From NCBI RefSeq assembly GCF_029867415.1, contig NC_081185.1, positions 75,365,553 through 75,429,552 of the forward strand: a DNA stretch of 64,000 nucleotides, given 5' to 3'. Of the stretch, positions 1 to 9,376 are shown piece by piece (the stretch's first letter is position 1; the number at the start of each line of letters is the position of its first letter). Under the pieces are notes generated by a model, which ran no database searches, was not told the DNA's origin, and saw nothing but the letters and a program-made list of their open reading frames with translations. A program made the translations under genes and the position numbers. This DNA comes from Vicia villosa (lineage: Eukaryota; Streptophyta; Magnoliopsida; Fabales; Fabaceae).

Positions 1-431
1 GTCATGTTACCTTGTGTCAGCTCCAAAAATTCAATCTCTTTCCTGCCTCTAACATCCTCAGGAAAGTACCTCCGCAAGAATTCTCTCTTGAACACAGCCC
101 AAGTAATCGCTACACCTGCAGATTCAAGTTCATCTCTACTAGCCATCCACCAATCATCAGCTTCTTCAGACAGCATGTGAGTCCCGTACCTCACCTTCAG
201 ATTTTCAGCACAGTCGATCACCCTGAAGATCCTTTCAATTTCCTTCAGCCACTTCTGAGCGCCTTCGGGATCGTGCGTGCCTTTGAACAAAGGAGGATTG
301 TTCCTCTGAAAGCTATTCAGCTGCCTGTCAGCACCAATACCAGCTCCATTGGCATTCCCTCCCAACACACCAGCAATCATGCCCAGAGCCTCCGCGATCG
401 CGTCGTCATTTCTTCCCCCTCTTCCGGCCAT
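1..431 (-). CDS. gag: Gag, N-terminal part, Ty3/gypsy chromovirus-like
   Basis: An open frame starts at the ATG at 431 and runs off the window at base 1 (143 codons, no stop). The protein opens with MAGRGGRND, a Gly/Ala-rich linker, then NNPPLFKGTHDPEGAQKWL and a helical domain with EEADDWWM and FKREFLRRYFPE. This pattern matches the retrotransposon Gag capsid family of plant chromoviruses, the structural protein of the virus-like particle. The start is 121 bases from the primer site, normal spacing. No mutation is seen in the visible part. The zinc knuckle and pol would lie to the left of the window. Confidence 0.8.
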   Translation of the reverse strand, partial: MAGRGGRNDDAIAEALGMIAGVLGGNANGAGIGADRQLNSFQRNNPPLFKGTHDPEGAQKWLKEIERIFRVIDCAENLKVRYGTHMLSEEADDWWMASRDELESAGVAITWAVFKREFLRRYFPEDVRGRKEIEFLELTQGNM

Positions 432-551
432 TGTTCTGCTAAATATCAGACAATATTCATTAGAACAAGAAGTATCGACAGTGTCAACTTTACACTAGTC
501 GTATACGAAGGATTAACCGACATTAAGACTCTGACTCAAACGACCGACTAT

Positions 552-563
552 GCTCTGATACCA
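552..563 (-). other. Primer binding site, tRNA-iMet type
   Basis: On the minus strand the site reads TGGTATCAGAGC, complementary to the 3' end of plant initiator tRNA-Met. It lies four bases inside the LTR end at 568, as expected for the start of minus-strand DNA synthesis. Confidence 0.9.
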
Positions 564-567
564 CTAT

Positions 568-2368
568 TGTAACACCCTTCTAAACCCCGCGGAAATTAAC
601 ATTAAAATCAGAGTAAAACATGAAGAAGAGTATTACAACGCCAACAAAATAAACAATATTCATGTCATGCCATAAAGGAACGATAAACCAAAAATTATTC
701 AGGTATCATGTTAACACAGCGGAATATTCTTAACAACTGAATAATCAAACATTTGGAGTCGAAGACTCATAATTCAACCACAAACCATAAACAAAACAGA
801 AGTTTATCAGCCAATTCTAAAATAACGTTCCCGGTGTTACACGACCAGAGCATGACACTGACCCAACTGACTCTAACGAACTACTTGACGAGCTAATCCT
901 CACCAAGTACACAAGCTACTCCTCAATCTGAAAAATAACAACAGTAAGGGTGAGTTTCATTCGCATTAACAAATGTTATAGGTATATAAACAATGCAACT
1001 TCATCCATACATTATTCACCCAAATCAATTATATTCAGATAATATAGCAACATTCATACCAAATACACACAAATCATAACATTGGACAACTTCCATTCAT
1101 GTTACAATTATACACAACAACCTAATGCAATGCAACTAAATGCATGTGGTACCAAACATGGGATAACCCATCTCACCGATCCACCACCATAAAGATCCGG
1201 CTACTTCTCTCACCAATTCCACACAATGGGAATTAGCTACCGCTGTCCCACCACCATAAGGGATACAGCCCACAACATGATTATGAAATGCATGTATCAA
1301 CCATAACATGCTCATCATCAACATTAATCAACCAGATATCATAATCATCAACCAATGCAATAACAACATAATCCACCACAACCAATTAAATCAAGTGTTT
1401 AAATTAAATTCGAGTCACAACTCAAACACCGTTTTATTGCATATCTCACTGAATTAGTCTCACTATGTTCGAAACGGCACATCAAACAGACTAACAGTTA
1501 AAAAGTTATACATCGTTAAACTTTAACAAAAAAATCCAAACAGCACAGCACGCGGCGCCAACATCCACACGCGGCGCGAAACGAGGGAAAGTTACGCCTT
1601 CGCGGCGCCAACACCTACACGCGGCGCGACGCGAGGAAAAGTTACGCCTTCGCGGCGCCAGCACAGGTACGCGGCGCGACCTGTGCGTATCAAAACATCT
1701 TGCCATTCAGTCCACCAGTTCGCGGCGCCACCCTGTGCACGCGGCGCGAACCGGTGATTTCGGAAATCCCAACCTGCAGAAAACAGCATTCTATGCCTCC
1801 CAAATACTCTCAAATCATACCAGTACGAATTTCAGCAGAATAAACCACACATACGACATAAAATGCACGTTTACACACACTTCTAATCATATTTAACATC
1901 ATTGTTCATCACCAATCATCATTCACAACCTAAATTGAATCAAAGTTCTATAAACCCCAAAACCCCAAACCCGACATATAATCCAATTCGAAATCCTAAC
2001 ATACAAATTCCATCGAATCATTCATACATCCCATAATAGAGGTTAATGAGAAGAATCCCCCCTTACCTCGATGTCGAATTCTTGAATGCTCTTCCTCTTC
2101 GCACTTGCTCTTCTCCCAATTCCACGTTCAATCTCCTCTGCTCCCTTTTGGTTCTTTTTTTCACAAAAATACTCCTCTTTTCTATTTTTATGAAAATATA
2201 ACTTTATTTTAGAAAAAGGGCTTTGCAACTGATACACCCCCCAACTGCTACTTACAACACTGGCCCATTAGCCTTATTTCATCCCTATTCCCAAATAATT
2301 CCACTTAATTCTAATATTTAATAAAAAAAATTAATTAAATTAAATAAAGAATTTTATGGGGTGTTACA
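568..2368 (-). repeat. 5' LTR of chromovirus-like element (1801 bp)
   Basis: Bounded by TGTAACACCC and its complement GGTGTTACA. Related LTRs occur in the opposite orientation at 29933-31940 and as a fragment ending at 36746. Shared stretches include the motif around TTTCCGCGGGGTTTA next to the 3' end and a block with ATTCCCATTGTGTGGAATTAG and GGTACCACATGCAT. The segment is AT-rich except for a GC-rich palindromic block at 1551-1750. Open frames inside it are not genes. Confidence 0.88.
1551..1750. repeat. Four GC-rich paired-arm modules in LTR
   Basis: Four modules of about 30 bp each consist of CGCGGCGCCA, 8-11 variable bases, then ACGCGGCGCGA. They begin at 1551, 1601, 1651 and 1721; the first three are spaced exactly 50 bp. 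Arms can pair (for example GTTCGCG with CGCGAAC in the fourth). The block is the only strongly CpG-rich stretch of the LTR. The related LTR at 29933 carries modules of the same design but different sequence at about 30558-30665. Confidence 0.8.
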
Positions 2369-2754
2369 GCTGACACTTACTGAGGATAAGCAAATAAGGA
2401 TCCTAGACTCTGCTAAGGAAGATTGATGAAGATAAGGGTGACAGAGACTGTCCATGTCTCTTATTCCAAAAATGTACTCAATGTGAAATTGAGACAAACT
2501 TAGCTTGTTTAAAGTCTGGTTTAAATTGGAAGAAACTCACCAAGGTAGGCTAAAAGGTGACTAAAGACCTGTTCCTATGTTTATAAGAAACCTGATGGGT
2601 CCTTGTATATAAGCTCAAGAGGTAGCTGGAAATGCTTTTAAGAAGCCTGTGGGTCCTTGTACAAAGCCCAAGAGGAGGCTAATCGAGGGTCCTTGTTATA
2701 GCACAAGAGAAAGCTATGTAGTTTTGAACTTATTTTGGCTCTAAGCAAATGGGT

Positions 2755-3246
2755 AAGAGGTTTCACCGGGAATAATTCCTCTTTGGGTGGATGTGTCCTA
2801 TTTTTTTGGATTCTAAGGTTTTTGCCAAGATGTTTCACCGGGAATAATTCATCTTGGGGGTTTGAACTACAGATCTCTAATTAGGAAAGAGCCTTCACCG
2901 GGAAGACATTCTCAATCCTAGGTCATATTCCTATAATATATATATAGTTTAACTGTCCAAGGGTTTATACTCAAACGTAGTTCTAAACTAATATATATGC
3001 ACAATTTATATTTGACAGTAATTTAAATAAAGACGGTAAATTGAAAGCTTGTAAAGCCTAACCTGGATGGAGTGGAGGCCTTTGAAGAAGTATATACAGA
3101 GCCTCAACAGTAATTGGTGGATAACAATTGAATATATATATATATATGATAAATAGTTAATGGTTTTTGAAAACAGAAGAAGTGAAGATGGACAAAGGTC
3201 ACATAGGTATCTGAAGAGTTTCACCGGGAATAATGCCCTTCAAATA
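2755..3246. repeat. Conserved-loop hairpins, TTTCACCGGGAATAATT family
   Basis: Four copies of a 17-19 base loop TTTCACCGGGAATAATT (or a close variant) are each flanked by arms that pair but differ between copies. The arms are AAGAGG/CCTCTT (2755-2783), CCAAGATG/CATCTTGG (2825-2857), AGGA..GAG/CTC..TCCT (about 2883-2919) and GGTAT.TGAAG/CTTCA.ATACC (about 3208-3250). The same set recurs in the 5' LTR. A related copy lies in the Ogre#1 leader at about 19610-19655 and another in the Ogre#2 LTR near 34160-34205. Confidence 0.8.
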
Positions 3247-3817
3247 CCAGAAGAATGTTTTGAAAACAGAAAGAAGATTTTGAAAATACAGTTTTGAAAA
3301 CAAGCTAAGAAGAGAAGGTGTTTGGGACTTACACTCTATTAGAGGCCCAGTACTTTACAGTACTGGCTATAAAAGCAAATTGAAAATGATTTGAAATGAT
3401 ATAAGGTTCTGTTGTTTGAAAACCTTAATCATCCGTTTAATCGGAGACTGATAACAGCTTTGAAAATTGACAAAAGTCAACTTAATTAAGGTAAAGATAA
3501 AGATCTATGCCTAATTAAGACCTAAACAATTAGGGTTTTATCATAAAATTATTCACAAAGGTAACAAGATAAAAATATATATTTTAATGTTTTTTAAGAA
3601 AACATTTAAAACATACTATTTTAACCCTAATTAAAATACATGAAATAAATAATATTTTTTATGATTTTTTTGATTATTCATAAAATAAGTATATTAAATA
3701 ACAAGTGTATGAAAAATGGAGTGAAAATGATTTAATTTGATAGGTGAATTATTGGTGTGAAGTTGTGAGAAAAAATGAAGGAAATTAGTGGTAAAAAAAT
3801 GATTTTGTCTCCTCCCA

Positions 3818-3871
3818 GGTTTGAACACACGCCCTTTAGGTCACACACCCAAAACCAACACCACTGGGCCA
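3818..3871 (-). other. tRNA-like A-box/B-box module 1 in Ogre#1 LTR
   Basis: On the minus strand TGGCCCAGTGG (complement of 3861-3871) resembles a pol III A box and GTGTTCAAACC (3818-3828) a B box, about 32 bases apart. No acceptor stem pairs, so this is not a functional tRNA. The same pair is in the 5' LTR at 23366-23419. Confidence 0.55.
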
Positions 3872-3973
3872 GCGCGCGTATGGTGATAGTAAACTGACTC
3901 CTTTGCAACTCATATGTTATTCAAGTGTATAGAAGCAAAAAAGAAAATAAAATCAAAAGGTCTGGGGCGAGGG

Positions 3974-4033
3974 GGATTCGAACCCCAGACCTTGGGCACG
4001 CGCAACACACAAACACTCCTTACCACTGGGCTA
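3974..4033 (-). other. tRNA-like A-box/B-box module 2 in Ogre#1 LTR
   Basis: On the minus strand TAGCCCAGTGG (complement of 4023-4033) fits the A-box consensus, and GGTTCGAATCC (3974-3984) is a perfect B box inside a T-arm-like stem GGGG/CCCC. The acceptor arms do not pair. Repeated in the 5' LTR at 23522-23581. It is probably a relic or mimic of a tRNA, in the same orientation as the element. Confidence 0.6.
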
Positions 4034-4983
4034 TAACGATTTAGTCGTTAATGAAACAGGTATCAATCAAAATAAAATAAACTTAACCCTGAATTTGAAA
4101 TTTGCGCGCCACCACCATTGTCATCTTCAACCTCTAGCTTTGAATTTTTGAAAATATGAACTCTCTCAACTCTCAACCATTTGCAACGATGTAAACATGA
4201 AACTTGTTCTAAATTCACTCACGATTCTGAATATGTAACTAACATAAATTTATATTAACTACATCTAACTAATTTACTAAAAAACGTGAAGAACCCTAAA
4301 ATTTGAAAATCAAATTAAATGACTATACTGAAAGATAAATGAATGATGATAGAGGGTTTTCAATCCTCTGATGATGCTGAACAAGATAGAATCGAGCTAT
4401 ATCATAAAGAGTGCTTAAATTAAAGAGGTGGAGTTCAGAAACTTACCTCTGAAAATGGAGGTCGTGAGGATGATAGAGAGCAACTGGGCTTGTATGAATG
4501 ATCCAAAAAGCTTCCTTGGGACTCAGTGATGCTAACTGAATGTTTATTGTAACCTCAATCCTCCTGAATTGTTCTATGGACCTCCCTCGATTTGAGCTTC
4601 AAGTGAACATGGAGAGTGATGATTCTTGAGTTACAGATGAGCTGCAGCCATCTGAACATCTTCACTACCTCCTATGGAACGTGCCTGGATGCTTGGCTTT
4701 GTTGGAAACCTTCTGAATTGCTCTATGGACCTCCAACTGCAACAGCTCCAAAGTGAGAGCAACAATGGCGTTCCTCCACTTACAGAAGTGATCCAGGTGC
4801 TTGGATCACCTCAAATGATCTCCCTTGAGATGTTAGAATGCTTACTTTCCAAAGATAAGCTCTGGTTTGAAGAAAACGATTCTTCTTGCCAAAGAACTTT
4901 GAAAAACAATAAGCATGAGAAGAGAAAGAGAAAGCAAGGAATATGGTTGCTTTGGTGTGTTTTCTGAATGAGAAAGAGGCTTC

Positions 4984-4991
4984 TATTTATA
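4984..4991 (-). promoter_or_regulatory. TATA box of Ogre#1 3' LTR
   Basis: TATAAATA on the minus strand, in the context CCTATAAATAGAAG. The same box is in the 5' LTR at 25074-25081, where it would drive the genomic RNA, with a start expected about 30 bases further in the minus direction. Confidence 0.6.
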
Positions 4992-6531
4992 GGCAATTGA
5001 TGCTGAACAATTGGAGATAGTAAGCTTGCTTAATGAAGTCACTTTGGTTTCTTAGCCAAGAAGAAAATTTGCAAATATCTCTTATGCAATGATGAGAATT
5101 TTGATTCCATTTGATCAATCCCCTAGCCCTCGATTTTGCTTGATCTTAGGGGACAATTCAGAGACAGAAATGAGCTCTAATTGGATGGTGAGAAGATTCC
5201 TTGGGTGATTCATCAATTTGCCATAAATTCACAAATGTAATCATTACATAATCACATGTTCTTGTTTTTTAGAATCTTCTTCAATTCTCATGTCATGGTA
5301 AAAATGAATGCATGGCATGTTTTCAGATGTGGTATGGGTCGTGTAGCATCCATAAGAGAGGTCATTTGCACAAAATTGCAAAGTTTCAAATTGTACATGA
5401 CCTATAATTTCACTTCATGAGGCCAACTTTGAACAAGCATAACTCTTAGCTCAAAATGAATTTGGAGAAGGTTGGACACAATTTGGAAAGCCCTAAACAT
5501 CTACTTCAAATCATTAGTTTGGAGTTTCTTCAGAATCTTTTGGCAAATTTGTTAAAAATGAGGCCAAAGTTGGAAGAAAACTAGGTTAAAACACTTAGAA
5601 AATTTTCTAAGTGTTTATGACCTAAAACTTCAAAATTTCCAAAACTCTTAAATGATTGATCTTTTGAAAAAAGTTGCATTGTAAGATGTTATTTTATTTT
5701 GCAAGATCTACAACTTTCATGTTGGAAGTTTTTTGAGTTGTGTAGGTGAAATTTTGAGTTCTCATCATGCCTTCAAAAACCCTAATTCCCGACTTTTTGC
5801 TCTTTGAAGATTCTTTTTGAATTTCTTTGGTCAAATGACTTTAATATCCATATATTGATGATATTGATCCTTGAAAGTCATGGTTTGACCAAAAATCTCA
5901 AAAGTCAAAGGTGAACTCATACAGTTGACTTTTTCCTGATAAAGTGAGAATTTGGACTTTTGTGTAGAATCAAGATCTTCTCCTCAAATGAGTGATGTAA
6001 ATGGATTATATTGAGGTAGTAGAGGTTCTTGAATCATGTCTTGAGTCTTGAATCCATGCCCTGATTAAAAGTCAACTATCTTGGTGAATTAGGTCAAAAA
6101 CCCTAATTGTCGACCATATGAAAATAATGACTGTAGACTTTGAATTGAGGTGTAATGTCCAGTGGATCTTGTCATATGAGTTATTTGAAGATGATTGATG
6201 TCTTTGAATGATCCCCTGGGGCTTTTTAGGGTTTCCCAAAGGTGATCCCTGATTTTAGTCCTTGATAGGCTAAAAAACCCTAGTCTGGTGACCTGAGTAA
6301 ACCTGTACTCAGATGACTGGGTGTCTAATCAATCATAGGTGAAATAATGAAGCTCTTGAGTCTTATGATTGTATTAGAGACTAATCCTTCTATTGATTGA
6401 TCCTTTGCCTAAGTTTTCTTGTCTTTGAACACCCTTGTTTGAATGCCAGACTGCTCTGGGTACTTGCTTTGACTTGATGAAAATCCTGAAGATATGTCAT
6501 CTCAGGGGGGGTCAAAAATTAGGGTATGACA

Positions 6532-6540
6532 GATGCCCCT
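6532..6540 (-). other. Polypurine tract of Ogre#1
   Basis: On the minus strand AGGGGCATC directly precedes the 3' LTR start TGTCATACCC. This is the expected primer for plus-strand synthesis. Confidence 0.75.
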
Positions 6541-6889
6541 ATTTAAGTTTCTTTTATCTGGAGGGAGAGAGATTGATATCTCGATCTCTCCTGCGTAAAA
6601 GAGACTTAAATATCGAGGAATGCCCGAATTTTGGGCGCTTCTGAGATGTTGTAATTGATAAAATCTTTACGTGACTTGATCCCGTTGTCGCACTTGGCGG
6701 GGGATGAGGAGACAAACTCCTGTAGAAATACTTGATGTGGATTCTGGCGAATGGATGGCAGTGTAGGATGCGCAATCCATCTTCTTTAACTAAGTGTTGA
6801 TACTTAGAAAAAGGTAAACAACCCCCCCTTGTTTCGGATGTCCATATCTCGAAACTGGTCTTAGTTGCATTTGGACAATATCTCAGATA

Positions 6890-7368
6890 AAGAGAAAATT
6901 TCCAAAGATTTGTTTCCTCATCAAACTTCTCATCAGCACTTGGAGATGAGATACCATTTGACGGTAATAAAGAAACTTCAAAGGTTTGTTTCCTCATCAA
7001 ACTTCTTACCAGCACTTGGAAGTAAGATACCATTTGATGGTAAATAAAGAAACTTTAAGGGTTTGTTTCCTCATCAAACTTCTTACCAGCACTTGGAGGT
7101 AAGATACCATTTGATGGTAAATAAAGAAACTTCAAGGGTTTGTTTCCTCATCAAACTTCTTACCAGCACTTGGAGGTAAGATACCATTTGATGGTAAATA
7201 AAGAAACTTCAAAGGTTTGTTTCCTCATCAAACTTCTTACCAGCACTTGGAGGTAAGATACCATTTGATGGTAAATAAAGAAACTTTAAGGGTTTGTTTC
7301 CTCATCAAACTTCTTACCAGCACTTGGAGGTAAGATACCATTTGATGGTAAATAAAGAAACTTCACCA
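6890..7368 (-). repeat. 77-bp tandem array in Ogre#1 3' UTR (six units)
   Basis: The motif GTTTGTTTCCTCATCAAACT (first unit slightly variant) recurs at 6907, 6984, 7061, 7138, 7215 and 7292, exactly 77 bp apart. Each unit has two inverted repeats: CTTACC..GGTAAG around the loop AGCACTTGGA, and TACCAT TTG ATGGTA. In the first unit the outer arms are CTCATC/GATGAG, with the same loop. It lies between pol and the 3' LTR, the region known to be hypervariable in Ogre elements. Confidence 0.9.
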
Positions 7369-7439
7369 TCTTCCCTTTTGACTTGACGTCTTTGAAGGAT
7401 CGTCACATGGTCCCGCGCTCTTTTGAGGGGCTAATGACT

Positions 7440-8400
7440 TTGCTTGAAGGCGGACGAACTGTTTTCGGGGTGAAAACCAACATTCGTCGACTGATGCCGG
7501 GGAATCAACAAACTGTTCTCCTAAGAGGAAAACTGCCATTCATCGACTCTGTGGGGAACTAAACATCCCAGAAACAGACAAACTGTTTGAAGAAACTGCC
7601 ATTTGTCGATCTCTTAAGTATTTAACAGACAAACCGTCTTTCCTTGGGGAAAGGCTGCCATTTGCCAATTGCTAGGGGAACAAACTGTATTCTACTAGGA
7701 GACTGCCATTTGCCGACCCTGTCGTGAAAGAAAGTGAGCAAACTGTCTTCTGCTGAAAGAGACTGCCATTTGCTGACTTTGTTGAGGAATCTTTGAGCGA
7801 AACGAACTGTCTTCATGAAGAAAGCTGCCATTCGTTACTTCTGCTCGAAAAATTAAGTGAACTGTCTTTTGCGGAAAGAGACTACTATTCACTGACTTCG
7901 CTGGGGAATCTGAACTATCTTCTGGACGAAGACTATCATTCACTGACTCTGCTGGGGAATCTGAACTATCTTCTGGACAAAGACTACCATTCACTAACTC
8001 CGCTGGAGAATCTGAACTATCTTCTGGACGAAGACTACCATTCACTGACTCCGCTGGAGAATCAATTGTCGATCTGCTGGGAGATTCTCTTTGACGAAAA
8101 GTGGCATCTCTTGACCCTGCTGGGGAAATACCAGATTGTTTTCCAGGAGGAAAAACTACCACTTGTCAATTATGTCGAGGAATCCATACTCCTCGGAGAA
8201 GAGAAACCGCTCATCGGCCTTGTGGGGAATTCCAAAATGCGAAACAGATTATCTTATCTGAAGAAAACTGTCGAATGTCGCTCTGCGGGAGAATCTTGGC
8301 TGAGTAATTCCAAAAGTGAACAAACTATCTCTTTGAGGGAGACTACCATTTGTTGACTTGCTTGGGGAGATCCTTGTGTATGAACTGTCGTCTTGAAGGA
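7440..8400 (-). repeat. Degenerate 45-65-bp hairpin array in Ogre#1 3' UTR
   Basis: About 15-17 units share ACTGTCTTC and AGACTGCCAT cores. Many units have flanking arms that pair perfectly but differ: GACGAA/TTCGTC, GACAAA/TTTGTC, AGCAAA/TTTGCT, AACGAA/TTCGTT, AGTGAA/TTCACT and AACAAA/TTTGTT. Four units at 7906-8060 have a 51-bp period, which creates an open plus-strand frame with a 17-residue repeat; I do not treat that as a gene. Confidence 0.85.
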
Positions 8401-9376
8401 AAAAGTTTCTCCAGAACTTGCAGGGGAAACTTGAGTCCATGCCTTAATGACTTGGGCATTCACATGATCAAAGCCTGACTCGACTATGCAGTTATGATGT
8501 AATGTATGCATGAATATTATGACAATGATAAAATGTAAAGTGAATGTGAATAAAATTGTCGCGGATGTAAAATCCTATGATGCGACTTGAATTCTTGTTG
8601 ATCAGAAGATGTCCTCTTCTTGTAGTTCGAACTCTGTTGGGAATACCTGGTTATCAGTTGTCCGCTGTCCGAAGTGAGTAATATGAATTGAAGTAAAGAT
8701 CCATCATCGGGAGATGTTCGCAAAGCGACCTCATGGGGAAATTTTAATTCCCGGAGTCTCAACCGTTCTCGGAGCAACTGTTTGCATTCTTCCTATTGTT
8801 TGTAAACCTCAGAAAGAAATTTCACCTTTATTTTTGCAAGTAAATTCATTTTATTTTATGAAAACATTTGTTTCAAGAAAATGACTGTTTAAATTTAAAA
8901 TGCATTTTAAGAAACTGAAAAAGACTAGATTGCAAAGGAAAAGCACAAGGCTCAAATTATTATATATGGAATGGTAATCAGCCAAATGCTTGATTCCATG
9001 GAGTATTTACAAAGTTGGAAATTGGTAATTTTCGGGAAAAGGGCTGCGATGAAACGTGACGACCGTTATCTTTCCCTTCCACTCCGGGTTGCGCTGTATT
9101 CGTGCTTCGTAGAAGATGACCTAATGCTGATGAATACTCCGCTATGGATTTTGAATGATCAAGTTTGTCCTGAACACAGTTACTTGCCATATATCGCTAA
9201 CTTTTGCGTAAACTACCCCTTTCGGGTTTTAAGTCTACCGGGATTGATTATTATTTTTTTATGTCTCTAACTTTTGCCTGAATCGCCCTTTCGGGTTTTC
9301 GACTCACCGAGACGCTCTTTTTTGCCTAAGTCGCTCTTTGCGAGTTTTCAACTTAGCGAGCTGTTCTTTTAATTAT
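8401..9376 (-). other. Ogre#1 3' UTR proximal to pol, with three hairpins
   Basis: No supported gene. Most of it is unstructured AT-rich sequence. Just downstream of the pol stop there are three successive modules, each with a TTTTGC lead and paired arms: GTAAACT/AGTCTAC (9208-9238), TGAATCG/CGACTCA (9279-9306) and TAAGTCG/CAACTTA (9327-9355). Each has an inner CCC..GGG or CGC..GCG pair. A related two-module block lies in Ogre#3 at 57858-57930. Confidence 0.6.

Larger units (their letters stand above)
1..2368 (-). mobile_element. Chromovirus-like Ty3/gypsy element, 5' part
   Basis: Reading the minus strand, this holds an LTR (2368 down to 568), a PBS matching initiator tRNA-Met, a short leader and the start of gag, which leaves the window at base 1. 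The LTR ends TGTAACACCC and GGTGTTACA are perfect short inverted termini. The insertion point is visible: bases 2369 onward continue the Ogre LTR sequence that is uninterrupted at 21924, so this element sits inside the Ogre#1 3' LTR and is younger than it. The expected 5-bp target duplication (probably GCTGA) lies partly outside the window. The lineage (Tekay/Del-like chromovirus) is inferred from gag and PBS; pol is not in view. Confidence 0.85.
2369..6531 (-). repeat. 3' LTR of Ogre#1 (truncated by nested insertion)
   Basis: Near-identical to 21924-26621 apart from the MITE at 23806 in the other copy and scattered single-base changes. On the minus strand it begins TGTCATACCC at 6531, directly after the PPT. 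The last 2 kb (U5 end) lie beyond the window, on the far side of the chromovirus insertion. It contains a TATA box, tRNA-like A/B-box modules and conserved-loop hairpins, listed separately. Confidence 0.95.

Noticed and set aside
12..572. 186-codon plus-strand open frame
   Set aside because: It is antisense to the chromovirus gag, PBS and LTR end, whose minus-strand protein matches a known family.
3961..4045. Functional tRNA gene
   Set aside because: A and B boxes are good but the acceptor arms do not pair, the D and anticodon arms are poor, and the same block sits in both LTRs.
4674..4967. 97-codon plus-strand frame also found at 24764-25057
   Set aside because: Conservation is only because the two LTRs are copies of one template; it is antisense and next to the LTR TATA box.
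6890..7368. Regular repeats resembling a CRISPR array
   Set aside because: The 77-bp units are tandem with no unique spacers, and the sequence is a plant retrotransposon 3' UTR.
7793..8356. 187-codon plus-strand frame with a 17-residue repeat
   Set aside because: It arises from 51-bp tandem units in the Ogre#1 3' UTR and is antisense to the element.
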